A DNA stretch of 44,325 nt from assembly GCA_016194905.1 (NCBI GenBank), contig JACQAP010000011.1, positions 1 through 44,325 on the forward strand, written 5' to 3'. Under the pieces are notes generated by a model. The model had not been told where the DNA came from. It saw nothing but the letters and a program-made list of their open reading frames with translations, and did not search any database. This DNA comes from Betaproteobacteria bacterium. Lineage in GTDB: Bacteria > Pseudomonadota > Gammaproteobacteria > Burkholderiales > JACQAP01. Positions 16,291 to 27,608 of the stretch are shown piece by piece. Each line of letters begins with the position of its first letter. Position 1 is the stretch's first letter. The translations under genes and the position numbers were made by a program.

Positions 16291-17688
16291 CTATGACCTT
16301 TGGCGGGCGATTTCAGAGCGGATGCCCTGGATAGTCCGGTAATAAGGCCGGTTGAATTTCAACTCGTCCGGCAGATTCTGCAGCGTCCGCGTGACCTCAT
16401 ACCGGTTTGCGAAAGTCCCATACAAAACGGTCAGGGAAGGGTGCCGATTCGCAGTGGTACGGTACACATAAACCTTTTCTATTTCAAGATATTTAGCGAT
16501 TGTTTTGAAATACTCTCTTAGGAGTTCAGGGTCGTCTGAACCGAGCAACTGAATGCTGTAGAAGCCCCCGTTCTGCTCACCAAGCCACTGGTCGGTTGCG
16601 AGCAAGCGCTGTTCCAGCACGTCGGGAGGCGCGCTTGTCTCTGGAGGTGCTCCAGTTGCTGGGCCAGGAGTTGCAGGAACGGCCGGGGCATTCGCCACGA
16701 CGATTGCCTCCGGCGCTGCTTGCGAAACTTGAGCAGGGGCAGCCGCTGTTGGCACGACTTGAGCCTTGGGTGCGGTAAATGCCTGATAGGTCGCAAAGGC
16801 GGCAATGCCGAGCATGCCTCCCAGCGCCAGCCCTGCTAAAGCGTAGGTAACGGGCGCATGTCCTCGCGGTGGTTCGACGTTGCTGAATTCACTGTCGCGC
16901 ACCGCGGCTTTGACGTGATTCAAACTGACGTTGTGCGTGCCTTCGGCAAAAGCGGCTAGGAGCGCTTTGTCGGCAACGAGATTGAGACGCCTCGTCAAGC
17001 CGTCGCAGGCTCGGGTCATGTAAGTGATCACTCTCCGATTGAATAAATCAGGCCCGTGATATCCGGCCGCTTGCAGGCGAAAAGTCAGGTATGCCCTGAC
17101 ATCTTCGTCATCGAGCGGCATGAGGTTGAAGCTGTGTGTAATACGCTCGCGCAATTGCCGTATGTTTTGCTGCCGCAGGTTTTCATCCAGCTCGGGCTGT
17201 CCAAACAACAAGATCTGCAGCAATTTATGCTGCTTGGTTTCCAGGTTGGAGAGCAACCGGATTTCTTCCAGCGTGGAAATCGGCATGCCCTGGGATTCCT
17301 CCACGAAGACGACGACCTGGCGTTGCTGGCTATGGCGCTCGACCAAGTAATCGTTCAGCGCGTGCATGACTTCCAGGTGGCTCGCATCCTTCGGTACGCG
17401 CAATTGCATTTCGAAGGCGATTGCATGGAGAATTTCCTCCGGAGATACGCTCGGATTGGCCAAATAGACCGTCTCCACATTCTGCGGCAGGCGCGTTTGC
17501 AGAACGCGACATAGCATCGTTTTGCCGCTGCCCACCTCGCCTGTCACTTTGATGATGCCTTCGCCGTGCGTGATCGCATAGATCAAGGCTTCCAGGATCG
17601 CACCGCGATTGCCGCCCTCGAAGAATACATCGGTATCGGGTGTGATCTTGAAAGGGGCATGGCTAAGACCGAAGAACTCGTAGTACAT
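16291..17688 (-). CDS. mshM: MshM/GspA-like AAA ATPase with C-terminal SPOR-like domain
   Basis: The 465-residue protein begins MYYEFFGLSHAPFKITPD, diagnostic of the ExeA/GspA/MshM family. Walker A is GEVGSGKT (residues 50-57) and a Walker B-like VVVFVEES lies near 140. A membrane helix at about 280-300 is followed by a Pro/Ala-rich linker. The C-terminal segment (about 380-465, GGFYSIQLLGSDD onward) resembles a SPOR peptidoglycan-binding domain. Family members help the secretin assemble across the cell wall. Its start overlaps the regulator's stop by 1 nt (TGATG). Confidence 0.88.
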   Translation of the reverse strand: MYYEFFGLSHAPFKITPDTDVFFEGGNRGAILEALIYAITHGEGIIKVTGEVGSGKTMLCRVLQTRLPQNVETVYLANPSVSPEEILHAIAFEMQLRVPKDASHLEVMHALNDYLVERHSQQRQVVVFVEESQGMPISTLEEIRLLSNLETKQHKLLQILLFGQPELDENLRQQNIRQLRERITHSFNLMPLDDEDVRAYLTFRLQAAGYHGPDLFNRRVITYMTRACDGLTRRLNLVADKALLAAFAEGTHNVSLNHVKAAVRDSEFSNVEPPRGHAPVTYALAGLALGGMLGIAAFATYQAFTAPKAQVVPTAAAPAQVSQAAPEAIVVANAPAVPATPGPATGAPPETSAPPDVLEQRLLATDQWLGEQNGGFYSIQLLGSDDPELLREYFKTIAKYLEIEKVYVYRTTANRHPSLTVLYGTFANRYEVTRTLQNLPDELKFNRPYYRTIQGIRSEIARQRS

Positions 17689-19130
17689 CAGGTCCCCTCC
17701 TCCATGCCAGGAGCGTAGTTCTGCATGCGGCTATACAGGGTCGTGCGATGAATTCCCAGCAATTTCGCCGCCTGGCTCAGATTGCCCCGTGTGATATCCA
17801 GGGCTGCTTCAACATAGCTTCTTTCCAGATCGCGAAGCGCCTCGTCCAGGAGAAAACCCTTCTTGGTCTGCAAATGTTTGCGGGCCACCTCCACGGAGGT
17901 CTTGAAGTCCTTGACTTGGCCGACCTCGGATTGTGTCGACATCGGGTCTTCCCAGTCGAGCTCGCCCAGTAGCTGCTCGCTATTGATCGTTTCGCTGGGG
18001 TATTTGGTGCCAAGCCTGATGACGATGTTGCGCAACTCGCGCACATTCCCGGGAAAGCCGTATTGCATCCACAGCTCGAGGGATTTGTGATCGAGTTTGA
18101 ATGGCTGTACATTGCTCTGACGCGCATAGAGTGCAGAGTAGTGCTCGAGCAGCCTTACCTTGTCTTCGCCGAGATCGCGCAACGAGGGCACCGATATCGA
18201 GAACACCGAGAGCCGATGATAGAGATCCGCGCGAAAACGCCCTGAACGCACTTCCCTGCGCAGATCACGATTGGTCGCGGCAATGACCCGTGCATTGGAG
18301 ACCCGGCTTTGCGTTTCGCCGACGCGCTGATATTCGCCATTTTCCAGCACTCGCAGCAATTTCGCCTGCAACTCGAGCGGTAACTCGCCGATTTCGTCGA
18401 GAAACAGCGTTCCCTCGTGCGCATCCTCGAAATAACCAGAGCGCGAGGAACTGGCGCCGGTGAACGCACCCTTCACGTAACCAAAAAGCGTTGGCTCGAC
18501 CAACGACGGCGAAATGGCGGCACAATTGAGTGCGAGATAGGGCTTCCCGGCCCGCGGGCCTTGCCGGTGCAGCGATTGCGCAACGAGCTCCTTGCCGCTG
18601 CCGGATTCGCCTTCGATCAGCACGGGGAACGGGGCCGTCGCATACTGTGCTATCTGCTGATGCAGCTTCGTTATCGCAAAGCCTCCGCCGATGAGCCCGG
18701 TATCCGCTTTGGCGGATGACTGCTCCACCTCGGCCATGCGTCTTGCCTTGGCGAGCATCGCTTTGAGTACATCCGGCTCGCACGGCTTGGAAATGAACTC
18801 AACCGCGCCCAGCGTGCGGGCATAGCGGGCATTGGCTTCGTCGTTCTGTCCGGACAGAACCAGGATTTTGATCGACGGGGAATGGGCCAGCAGATCGGTG
18901 ATCAATTGGAAGCCTTCGTCCGGACGATGCGGCGTCGGTGGCAGGCCCAAATCCACCAGGGCCAGTTCCGGCGCGGCATCGAGCTGCCGAAGCAGACTCT
19001 TCACCTGAGTTCTGGAGGTGGCCGCCCTGACGTTATAGTCCTTGCCGAGCACGAAACTCAACGTGTCGATGATAAGCGGGTCATCGTCGACGATCAGCAG
19101 TTCCGGTTTCGATGCGCTCTGTGTATCCAT
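17688..19130 (-). CDS. sigma-54-dependent response regulator (PrsR/NtrC type)
   Basis: This transcription activator of 480 residues has a receiver domain (phospho-acceptor Asp60 in LALVDLGLPP, acid pocket in IVDDD), a sigma-54 AAA domain (GESGSGKE, intact GAFTGA loop, LFLDEIGEL, GFPGNVREL) and a C-terminal Fis-type helix-turn-helix (LSQAAKLLGIHRTTLYSRM). Layout and sequence resemble PrsR, the regulator of PEP-CTERM/exosortase loci, but no PEP-CTERM protein is seen here. The ATG at 19130 is chosen; a TTG six codons upstream (19148) is also in frame. It is the first gene of the pilus operon and has no adjacent kinase. Confidence 0.92.
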   Translation of the reverse strand: MDTQSASKPELLIVDDDPLIIDTLSFVLGKDYNVRAATSRTQVKSLLRQLDAAPELALVDLGLPPTPHRPDEGFQLITDLLAHSPSIKILVLSGQNDEANARYARTLGAVEFISKPCEPDVLKAMLAKARRMAEVEQSSAKADTGLIGGGFAITKLHQQIAQYATAPFPVLIEGESGSGKELVAQSLHRQGPRAGKPYLALNCAAISPSLVEPTLFGYVKGAFTGASSSRSGYFEDAHEGTLFLDEIGELPLELQAKLLRVLENGEYQRVGETQSRVSNARVIAATNRDLRREVRSGRFRADLYHRLSVFSISVPSLRDLGEDKVRLLEHYSALYARQSNVQPFKLDHKSLELWMQYGFPGNVRELRNIVIRLGTKYPSETINSEQLLGELDWEDPMSTQSEVGQVKDFKTSVEVARKHLQTKKGFLLDEALRDLERSYVEAALDITRGNLSQAAKLLGIHRTTLYSRMQNYAPGMEEGT

Positions 19131-19356
19131 TTGTCCGATGGCCGGCAAGGATGCGGCGGCGTCGCGCTATTGTGCCAGAAGGGCTTGATTGTTCATAGGT
19201 TTAGGTGACCTGCGAGGTAGAAGCGCCGCCTATTCTGTTTCCCGGGCAAGGTAACCCAGACGCTTGCATGCGGGTCCAACCGAAAATTGCGCGGTACGGC
19301 GATGAATGCCGCTCTCCGTTACAATGCAGCCCTGATTTCGCCACCCGATTTTTTAC

Positions 19357-20160
19357 GTGCCTTCCGATAACCTCGTCGAATTCTCGCGCGTCGAATTTTC
19401 ATATGATCGGCGCCCCATCCTCCAGGGAGTGGACATGGTTTTCCCACGCGGGAAAGTCATCGCGATCATGGGCGGGAGCGGTACCGGCAAGACCACGTTG
19501 CTGCGGTTGATCGGCGGCCAGCTAAAATCGGATCGCGGTGAAGTGCGGGTGGATGCCAGCCCCATTCACGACATGTCGCACACGCAGCTTTATGCCATGC
19601 GCCGGAAGATGGGCATGCTGTTTCAGTTCGGCGCCCTGTTTACCGACTTGAGTGCGTTTGACAACGTTGCGTTTCCCCTGCGCGAACACACCGACCTTCC
19701 GGAATCGATGATCCGCGATCTTGTCCTGATGAAACTTCATGCAGTCGGATTGCGCGGCGCCCAGGCGCTCAAGCCCGCCGAATTGTCCGGCGGGATGGCG
19801 AGGCGCGTGGCGCTTGCACGCGCGATTGCACTCGATCCTATGCTGATCATGTATGACGAGCCGTTTACCGGCCTGGACCCGATTTCGGTCGGCATCATCG
19901 GCAATTTGATCCGCCGGTTGAATGATGCGCTCGGCGCGACGTCGATCGTCGTCACCCACGATGTTCAGGAATCCTTGAAGATCGTGGACTATGTTTACTT
20001 TTTATCCGGCGGCCATGTCGTCGCGGAGGGAACTCCCCGACAGGTAGCTGAGTCCACGGAACCCTTCGTGCATCAATTCGTTCATGGAGAGTCGGATGGA
20101 CCGGTGCCCTTCCACTACGGCGCGCCAGCCTATGGCGAGGATCTGGGGTTCGGCCGCTGA
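19357..20160 (+). CDS. mlaF: Mla phospholipid transport ATPase
   Basis: This 267-residue ABC ATPase powers the MlaFEDB inner-membrane complex that moves phospholipids between the inner and outer membranes. Walker A is GGSGTGKT (residues 39-46). The signature LSGGMARR and the Walker [12 protein letters not shown] are typical of MlaF. Translation begins with GTG, and no strong ribosome binding site is seen. It is the first of five genes, mlaFEDCB, and is divergent from the pilus operon across a 226-nt gap. Confidence 0.95.
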   Translation: MPSDNLVEFSRVEFSYDRRPILQGVDMVFPRGKVIAIMGGSGTGKTTLLRLIGGQLKSDRGEVRVDASPIHDMSHTQLYAMRRKMGMLFQFGALFTDLSAFDNVAFPLREHTDLPESMIRDLVLMKLHAVGLRGAQALKPAELSGGMARRVALARAIALDPMLIMYDEPFTGLDPISVGIIGNLIRRLNDALGATSIVVTHDVQESLKIVDYVYFLSGGHVVAEGTPRQVAESTEPFVHQFVHGESDGPVPFHYGAPAYGEDLGFGR

Positions 20161-20161
20161 C

Positions 20162-20956
20162 ATGTTGAGATCCCTTTCCGGCGGATTACGGCTCGTCGGC
20201 CGCCGCACGATCAATGCGGTATGGCGCATGGGTTCCGCAACCCGCTTCATGGGGCTGGTGATGCTGCGCTCAGGTCTGTCGTTTCGACGGTTTCATCTGA
20301 CCATCGATGAACTCCACTTCGCGGGCGTGCTTTCCCTCATCATCATCATCGTATCGGGCCTGTTCGTCGGCTTGGTGCTCGGTCTGCAGGGTTACGAAAC
20401 ACTGAAACGCTACGGCTCCGCAGAGGCAGTCGGCACCCTGGTTGCGCTGGCACTGGTGCGAGAACTGGGGCCAGTCGTTGCGGCGCTGCTGTTTGCCAGT
20501 CGCGCGGGGTCGGCGATGACCGCGGAACTCGGCATCATGAAATCAACCGAACAATTGTCGGCCATGGAAATGATGGCAGTCGACCCGTTTGCGCGAGTAA
20601 TAAGTCCGATGTTCTGGGGCGGTTTTCTGTCGATGCCGCTGCTTGCGGCAATCTTCAGCGTGATGGGGATATTTGGTGGCTATCTGATCACCGTCGTCAT
20701 CATCGGCGTCGATTCCGGAGCGTTCTGGTCGCAAATGCAATCGAGCGTCGATCTGCGCGATGATATCTTGAATGGGGTGATCAAGAGCATCGTATTCGGC
20801 GCCGCAGTTACGGCCATTGCCTTGTTCGAAGGTTATGATGCGCCGCCGACCGCGGAAGGCGTATCGCACGCAGTAACGCGGACGGTTGTTACCTCCGCCC
20901 TTGCGGTACTGGCACTGGATTTCGTGTTGACCGCGTTTATGTTTACAGGAGTCTGA
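20162..20956 (+). CDS. mlaE: Mla permease
   Basis: This 264-residue integral membrane protein of the MlaE family is the permease of the phospholipid transporter. Conserved family features include [40 protein letters not shown] and [20 protein letters not shown]. Five or so membrane segments are evident. The ATG at 20162, 2 nt after the mlaF stop, gives the family's usual start; an upstream in-frame ATG inside mlaF (20084) is unlikely. Confidence 0.95.
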   Translation: MLRSLSGGLRLVGRRTINAVWRMGSATRFMGLVMLRSGLSFRRFHLTIDELHFAGVLSLIIIIVSGLFVGLVLGLQGYETLKRYGSAEAVGTLVALALVRELGPVVAALLFASRAGSAMTAELGIMKSTEQLSAMEMMAVDPFARVISPMFWGGFLSMPLLAAIFSVMGIFGGYLITVVIIGVDSGAFWSQMQSSVDLRDDILNGVIKSIVFGAAVTAIALFEGYDAPPTAEGVSHAVTRTVVTSALAVLALDFVLTAFMFTGV

Positions 20957-20959
20957 ATC

Positions 20960-21430
20960 ATGCAGCGGACCACACTGGACCTATGGGTTGGAATTTTTGT
21001 GACCGCTGGCGTGGCGGCACTGTTCGTTTTGGCGCTGAAGGTCGGGAACGCGAGCGGCGTGAGTGTGTCCGACGGTTACCGGGTTATCGCGGAATTCGAC
21101 AACATCGGGGGCTTGAAGGTGCGCGCCCCAGTGAAAAGTGCGGGTGTAGTGGTCGGCCGGGTAGAAGGAATTTCCCTCGATACGCGGACCTTTCGTGCCA
21201 ATGTTGCACTGCGAATTGACAAGCGTTATCCGTTTCCGAAGGACTCATCGGCGTCCATACTGACCGCGGGCCTGCTCGGCGAGCAATATGTCGGCATGGA
21301 TGGCGGGGGGGACGAGCAAAATCTCAAGGATGGCGACCGCCTGAAGATTACGCAGTCGGCGATCGTGCTGGAAAAAGTGATCGGCCAGTTTCTTTACGGC
21401 AAAGCTGCCGAATCCGGCGCCGGCAAATAA
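20960..21430 (+). CDS. mlaD: Mla MCE-domain protein
   Basis: The 156-residue protein has one N-terminal membrane helix (about residues 7-26) and one MCE domain (IAEFDNIGGLKVRAPVKSAG through YVGMDGG). MlaD forms a hexameric periplasmic ring that channels lipid between MlaC and MlaFEB. It is preceded by a good ribosome binding site (AGGAG about 20947) and ends in a 1-nt overlap with the next frame. It is short at its C-terminus relative to the E. coli protein, as is common in betaproteobacteria. Confidence 0.95.
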   Translation: MQRTTLDLWVGIFVTAGVAALFVLALKVGNASGVSVSDGYRVIAEFDNIGGLKVRAPVKSAGVVVGRVEGISLDTRTFRANVALRIDKRYPFPKDSSASILTAGLLGEQYVGMDGGGDEQNLKDGDRLKITQSAIVLEKVIGQFLYGKAAESGAGK

Positions 21431-22110
21431 TGATAAATGCGGATTCAACCAGGACAATGCCCATGCAAAGAGGAAGTCAGGAAGTGATAGGGCGATGGCT
21501 TATCGCATTGTTGATGGCGTGTTCAACTGCCATCTCCACGAGAGCCGAGGAAGTTCCGCCGGATGTGCTGGTGCGCAAGACGACCGAAGAAGTGTTGAAT
21601 GTCGTGCGCAGCGACAAGGACATTCGGGCGGGCAATGTGGCAAGAATAGTGCAACTGATCGAGGAAAAAGTCGCACCGCATTTTGATTTCGAACGCATGA
21701 CGCGCCTCGCGGTAGGCCGCCCCTGGCGCGACGCGTCGCCGGCGCAGCGCGAAACACTGGTCAAGGAATTTCGTGCGTTGCTGGTGCGTTCCTATTCGGC
21801 CGCGTTTACTGCTTACACCGGGATTGCAGTCGAATTCCGACCGTACAAGATGAATCCCGCGGATACTGAAACAACCGTGCAGACGCTGATCAAGTTGCCC
21901 GGAGGCGCCCCACCGATGGGGGTCGACTACGATATGGGCAATACGGCGGGAGGCTGGAAGGTCTACGACATACGCGTGGCCGGCGCCAGCCTGATCATCA
22001 ACTATCGCAATCTGTTCGCCCAAGAGATCCAGAACGGTGGAATCGACGGACTGATCAAGAGTCTGGTCGACAAAAACAGCGGCAAAACACCGCCGGCGTC
22101 CAATAAATGA
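21430..22110 (+). CDS. mlaC: Mla periplasmic phospholipid-binding protein
   Basis: This 226-residue secreted protein of the MlaC/Ttg2D family shuttles phospholipids through the periplasm. It has a signal peptide with hydrophobic core WLIALLMACSTAIS, and family features such as HFDFERMTRLAVGRPWRDAS and the C-terminal INYRNLFAQEIQNGGIDGLI. The start is ambiguous: the ATG at 21430 overlaps the mlaD stop, while that at 21457 has a better ribosome binding site (AGGA) and gives a signal peptide of normal length. Confidence 0.93.
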   Translation: MINADSTRTMPMQRGSQEVIGRWLIALLMACSTAISTRAEEVPPDVLVRKTTEEVLNVVRSDKDIRAGNVARIVQLIEEKVAPHFDFERMTRLAVGRPWRDASPAQRETLVKEFRALLVRSYSAAFTAYTGIAVEFRPYKMNPADTETTVQTLIKLPGGAPPMGVDYDMGNTAGGWKVYDIRVAGASLIINYRNLFAQEIQNGGIDGLIKSLVDKNSGKTPPASNK

Positions 22111-22391
22111 TCGTCAAGCAGGGAAATCGCTATTTGATCCATGGCCCGGTCACGCTCGACAACGTCGGGGCCTTGATCGCAGAAGGCACCGCTTTCGATG
22201 GCGACAGGGTGATCGTTGACCTCGCAGGGGTGATCCGCGCCGATTCGTCAGTATTGAGCCTGCTGCTGGAATGGACCCGGCGTTTCAGCGGCAGCGGCAG
22301 GCAGATCGCTTTTGCGAACTTGGGCCATGATTTGCAGAGCCTGGCGGATCTTTACGGCGTCGTCGACCTGATTCCGGTTGCGGCCGACTAG
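22107..22391 (+). CDS. mlaB: Mla STAS-domain subunit
   Basis: The 94-residue protein has a single STAS domain (VTLDNVGALIAEG, VIVDLAGVIRADSSVLSLLL). In the family it binds MlaF on the cytoplasmic side and regulates the transporter. The conserved DSS segment includes the Ser/Thr expected of STAS proteins. It overlaps mlaC by 4 nt (ATGA), which supports membership of the operon. Confidence 0.88.
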   Translation: MIVKQGNRYLIHGPVTLDNVGALIAEGTAFDGDRVIVDLAGVIRADSSVLSLLLEWTRRFSGSGRQIAFANLGHDLQSLADLYGVVDLIPVAAD

Positions 22392-22434
22392 CCATTTCCG
22401 ATAACCCGACGAAGCAGCGCCCTCCCCGTTTGCC

Positions 22435-23337
22435 GTGCAGCCTGCCATCGAGATAAGTGGGGTCTCCAAGGCCTATGGGAGAGTACGGGCGCTCGCCGAC
22501 ATCAGTCTCGACATCCAGGAGGGCGAATTTTTTGCGCTGCTTGGCCCCAATGGCGCGGGCAAGACCACGCTGATCAGCATTCTCGCCGGCCTGGCCCGCG
22601 CGGACGCCGGCAGTCTCAAGGTGATGGGCCACGATGTGGCGGCCGATTACCGCGGTGCGCGGCGATCCCTCGGTGTCGTGCCTCAGGAACTCGTGTTCGA
22701 CCCTTTTTTCACGGTGCGCGAGACGCTGCAGTTCCAATCGGGCTATTTCGGACTTGGCCGCAATGACGACTGGATCGACGAAGTCATGGCCCGGCTCGAT
22801 CTGACGAATCGGGCCGATTTCAACATGCGCGCACTGTCGGGGGGCATGAAAAGGCGTGTTCTGGTGGCTCAGGCGCTGGTGCACAAGCCGCCGGTCATCA
22901 TCCTCGACGAGCCGACCGCAGGGGTGGACGTCGAGTTGCGCCAGGGATTATGGCAATTCATCCGCCAGTTGAATGGCGATGGCCATACCATTGTGCTGAC
23001 CACACACTACCTCGACGAAGCAGAAGCACTCTGTAGCCGCGTGGGCATGCTCAAGCAGGGCAAACTGGTCGCGCTTGATTCCACGCATAATCTGCTCAAA
23101 GGTTATTCCGGCACCCAGTTGCGACTAAGGCTGGCGCACGGACTTCTGCCGGAGTCACTCGTGCCAATGATGGCGACGGCCCCAACGAACGGGGAATACC
23201 TGCTTGCGCTGCGGGACTACGCGGAGGTCGAAACCGTGCTCGGTGAACTCCGGAAAAACGGTCTCGTGGTGGCGTTCATGGAACTGGAACAGCCCGATCT
23301 TGAGGAGGTCTTCGTCGAGATCATGCGTAGAGATTGA
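22435..23337 (+). CDS. ABC-2 transporter ATPase (YadG-like)
   Basis: The 300-residue protein is an ABC ATPase of the drug/polysaccharide exporter type: Walker A GPNGAGKTT, signature ALSGGMKRR, Walker B IILDEPTAGVD, and a C-terminal extension after residue ~215. It begins with GTG. It is paired with the permease gene that follows 3 nt after its stop, and resembles E. coli YadG. The substrate is unknown. It lies 43 nt after mlaB and may be co-transcribed with it. Confidence 0.9.
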   Translation: MQPAIEISGVSKAYGRVRALADISLDIQEGEFFALLGPNGAGKTTLISILAGLARADAGSLKVMGHDVAADYRGARRSLGVVPQELVFDPFFTVRETLQFQSGYFGLGRNDDWIDEVMARLDLTNRADFNMRALSGGMKRRVLVAQALVHKPPVIILDEPTAGVDVELRQGLWQFIRQLNGDGHTIVLTTHYLDEAEALCSRVGMLKQGKLVALDSTHNLLKGYSGTQLRLRLAHGLLPESLVPMMATAPTNGEYLLALRDYAEVETVLGELRKNGLVVAFMELEQPDLEEVFVEIMRRD

Positions 23338-23340
23338 GCC

Positions 23341-24114
23341 ATGCCCAAGTCCGTACCGATAGCCGGCTTCTCCACGCTGTTTCGCAAGGAGATCACGCGA
23401 TTCTGGAAAGTCAGTTTCCAGACCATCCTGGCCCCGGTGCTCACGGCGTTGCTGTATCTGCTGATTTTTTCCCATGTGCTGGAAGAGCATGTGCAGGTCT
23501 ATCCGGGCGTGCGTTATACCGCCTTCCTCGTGCCGGGGTTGGCCATGATGTCGCTACTGCAAAATTCCTTTGCCAACAGTTCCTCCAGCCTGATCCAGTC
23601 GAAGATCACGGGCAACATTATTTTTATTCTGCTGCCCCCGCTGTCGCACTTCGAATTCTTTTCAGCCTATGTTCTGGCCTCTGCCGTGCGCGGTGTCGTG
23701 GTCGGGTTCGGCGTATTCGCCATCACCTCGATTTTTGTCCCCGTTCCGATGCAAAGTCCGCTCTGGGTGTTGTTGTTTGCACTGTTGGGTTCGGGACTGC
23801 TTGGCACGCTCGGCATTGTCGCGGGCATCTGGGCCGATAAGTTCGACCAGCTTGCCGCCTTCCAGAACTTCATCATCATTCCGCTGACCTTTCTGTCGGG
23901 CGTGTTCTACTCGATACATTCCCTGCCGCCTTTCTGGCAGGAGGTTTCGCACTTCAATCCGTTTTTCTACATGATCGATGGCTTTCGCTACGGCTTCTTC
24001 GGCGTATCGGACGTTTCGCCCAAGCTCAGCTTCGCGATTGTGGGCGGTTGCCTTTTGGCTTTATCATTCGCCACCTTGTCGCTGCTCAAACGCGGCTACA
24101 AGCTGCGCAATTGA
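23341..24114 (+). CDS. ABC-2 transporter permease (YadH-like)
   Basis: This 257-residue membrane protein has six hydrophobic segments and the ABC-2 family pattern: FRKEITRFWKVSFQTILAP near the start, then FLVPGLAMMSLLQNSFAN, and FLSGVFYSIHSLPPFWQEVS before the last helices. It forms an exporter with the preceding ATPase and resembles E. coli YadH. The transported compound cannot be inferred, though the setting suggests an envelope component. Confidence 0.9.
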   Translation: MPKSVPIAGFSTLFRKEITRFWKVSFQTILAPVLTALLYLLIFSHVLEEHVQVYPGVRYTAFLVPGLAMMSLLQNSFANSSSSLIQSKITGNIIFILLPPLSHFEFFSAYVLASAVRGVVVGFGVFAITSIFVPVPMQSPLWVLLFALLGSGLLGTLGIVAGIWADKFDQLAAFQNFIIIPLTFLSGVFYSIHSLPPFWQEVSHFNPFFYMIDGFRYGFFGVSDVSPKLSFAIVGGCLLALSFATLSLLKRGYKLRN

Positions 24115-24127
24115 CGGAAGTTGTTTT

Positions 24128-25631
<1,504 letters not shown>

Positions 25632-25659
25632 AGGGCAACGACGGATTTTGACGACGCTC

Positions 25660-26310
25660 ATGAGCATCAAAATCGCCCTGTCGAAGGGACGCATTTTCGA
25701 AGAGACCGCGCCGCTGCTGAAGGCGGCCGGCATCGTCGCGTCCGAAGATCCGGAGACTTCGCGCAAGCTGATCATCCCGACCAATCGCGGCGACGTGAGC
25801 GTCATCATCGTGCGGGCTTCCGATGTACCGACCTATGTGCAGTACGGTGCCGCGGACATTGGCATAGCGGGCAAGGACGTGTTGCTCGAGCACGGCGGAA
25901 CGGGGCTCTACCAGCCTCTCGATCTCGGCATCGCGAAATGCCGCATGATGGTGGCGGTGCCCGAGCGCTTCGACTACGAAGCTGCCGTGCGTCAGGGCGC
26001 CCGGCTGCGTGTCGCAACCAAATATCTCAAGACGGCGCGCGAACACTTCGCGGCAAAGGGTGTGCACGTCGATCTGATCAAACTTTACGGGTCCATGGAA
26101 CTTGCGCCTCTGGTCGGACTGGCTGATGTCATCGTCGATCTGGTCTCCAGCGGCAATACGCTGCGTGCAAACCAACTGAAGGCGGTCGAGGAGATCATGC
26201 CGATCAGCGCACGGTTGATCGTCAACCAGGCCGCTCTCAAGCTCAAACGTCTGCAGATTCAGCCGGTGATCGACGCATTTCGTGCGGCGACGCTGAAGGA
26301 ACCGGCATGA
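25660..26310 (+). CDS. hisG: ATP phosphoribosyltransferase, short form
   Basis: The 216-residue enzyme joins ATP and PRPP in the first step of histidine synthesis. Family motifs include [29 protein letters not shown] and [13 protein letters not shown]. It ends without the C-terminal regulatory (ACT-like) domain of long HisG enzymes, so by family knowledge it needs HisZ as partner; no hisZ is in this window. The ATG at 25660 starts at the conserved SIKIALSKG. It is the first gene of the his operon and overlaps hisD by 4 nt. Confidence 0.96.
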   Translation: MSIKIALSKGRIFEETAPLLKAAGIVASEDPETSRKLIIPTNRGDVSVIIVRASDVPTYVQYGAADIGIAGKDVLLEHGGTGLYQPLDLGIAKCRMMVAVPERFDYEAAVRQGARLRVATKYLKTAREHFAAKGVHVDLIKLYGSMELAPLVGLADVIVDLVSSGNTLRANQLKAVEEIMPISARLIVNQAALKLKRLQIQPVIDAFRAATLKEPA

Positions 26311-27608
26311 CCCGGATCGCGCGCCTGTCGACCCGTGAATCGGGTTTTGAAGCGAAGCTCACGAAGTTGCTGGCTTTCGAAAGCCACCAGGATGAGCGCA
26401 TCGAGCGCACCGTCGAGGCGATTTTGCGGGATGTACGGTCGCGCGGTGATGAGGCAGTTCTCGAATACACGAACAGGTTTGACCAGATCGAGGCAGAATC
26501 GCTCGCCGCGCTCGAAATTCCGCGGAACGAACTCGACCGGGCGCTCGCCGGCCTGTCCCCAGCCCGACGGGACGCACTCGAACAGGCGGCCGCGCGCATT
26601 CGCGGCTATCACGAACGCCAGCCGCTGGTGTCCTGGCAATACACGGAATCCGACGGCACCACGCTGGGACAGAAAGTCACGCCCCTGGATCGTGTCGGCG
26701 TGTATGTCCCTGGCGGAAAGGCGGCTTATCCGTCCACCGCGTTGATGAACACATTGCCGGCAAAGGTCGCGGGTGTATCCGAAATCATCATGGTGGTGCC
26801 GACCCCTCGCGGTGAACGCAACGATTTGGTATTGGCGGCGGCCAGTATCGCTGGCGTGGATCGGGTATTCACCATCGGTGGCGCGCAGGCGGTGGCGGCA
26901 CTGGCTTACGGCACCCAAACCATTGCGCAAGTGGACAAGATCGTCGGCCCCGGCAACGCTTATGTTGCTGCTGCGAAACGCCGCGTATTCGGTGTGGTTG
27001 GCATCGACATGGTGGCGGGACCCTCCGAGATCCTGGTGATCTGCGACGGCAGAACCGATCCGGATTGGATTGCGATGGATCTTTTTTCGCAAGCCGAGCA
27101 TGACGAGATGGCGCAGGCGATCCTGCTCTGTCCGGAGGTGGGGTTCATCGAAAAGGTTGCCGCCAGCATCGATCGCCAAATCAAGGATATGCCGCGTGCC
27201 AGCGTAATCACGGCTTCGCTGAACGGGCGCGGCGCATTGATCGAAACCCGCGACCTGGAAGAGGCTTGCGCGATCGCTGACCGCATCGCACCGGAGCACC
27301 TGGAACTGTCCGTAGAAGAGCCGCAACGCTGGGCTGAGAAAATCCGCCATGCCGGCGCCGTGTTCCTTGGCCGCTATACGTCTGAAGCATTGGGCGACTA
27401 CTGCGCCGGGCCGAATCACGTGCTGCCGACTTCGCGCACCGCGCGTTTTTCATCGCCGCTGGGCGTTTATGATTTTCAAAAGCGCACCAGCTTGATCGAA
27501 GTCTCACCCGAAGGCGCACGCAAGCTCGGCCTTATCGCGGCCGAATTGGCCGGCGGCGAGGGGCTTCCCGCGCACGCAAGATCCGCTCAGTACCGGATCC
27601 ATCGATGA
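26307..27608 (+). CDS. hisD: histidinol dehydrogenase
   Basis: The 433-residue enzyme oxidises histidinol to histidine in two NAD-dependent steps. Recognisable segments are [64 protein letters not shown]-like APEHLELS, and [19 protein letters not shown]. The catalytic Glu/His region and zinc ligands in these motifs are intact. It overlaps hisG and hisC by 4 nt each. Confidence 0.97.
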   Translation: MTRIARLSTRESGFEAKLTKLLAFESHQDERIERTVEAILRDVRSRGDEAVLEYTNRFDQIEAESLAALEIPRNELDRALAGLSPARRDALEQAAARIRGYHERQPLVSWQYTESDGTTLGQKVTPLDRVGVYVPGGKAAYPSTALMNTLPAKVAGVSEIIMVVPTPRGERNDLVLAAASIAGVDRVFTIGGAQAVAALAYGTQTIAQVDKIVGPGNAYVAAAKRRVFGVVGIDMVAGPSEILVICDGRTDPDWIAMDLFSQAEHDEMAQAILLCPEVGFIEKVAASIDRQIKDMPRASVITASLNGRGALIETRDLEEACAIADRIAPEHLELSVEEPQRWAEKIRHAGAVFLGRYTSEALGDYCAGPNHVLPTSRTARFSSPLGVYDFQKRTSLIEVSPEGARKLGLIAAELAGGEGLPAHARSAQYRIHR

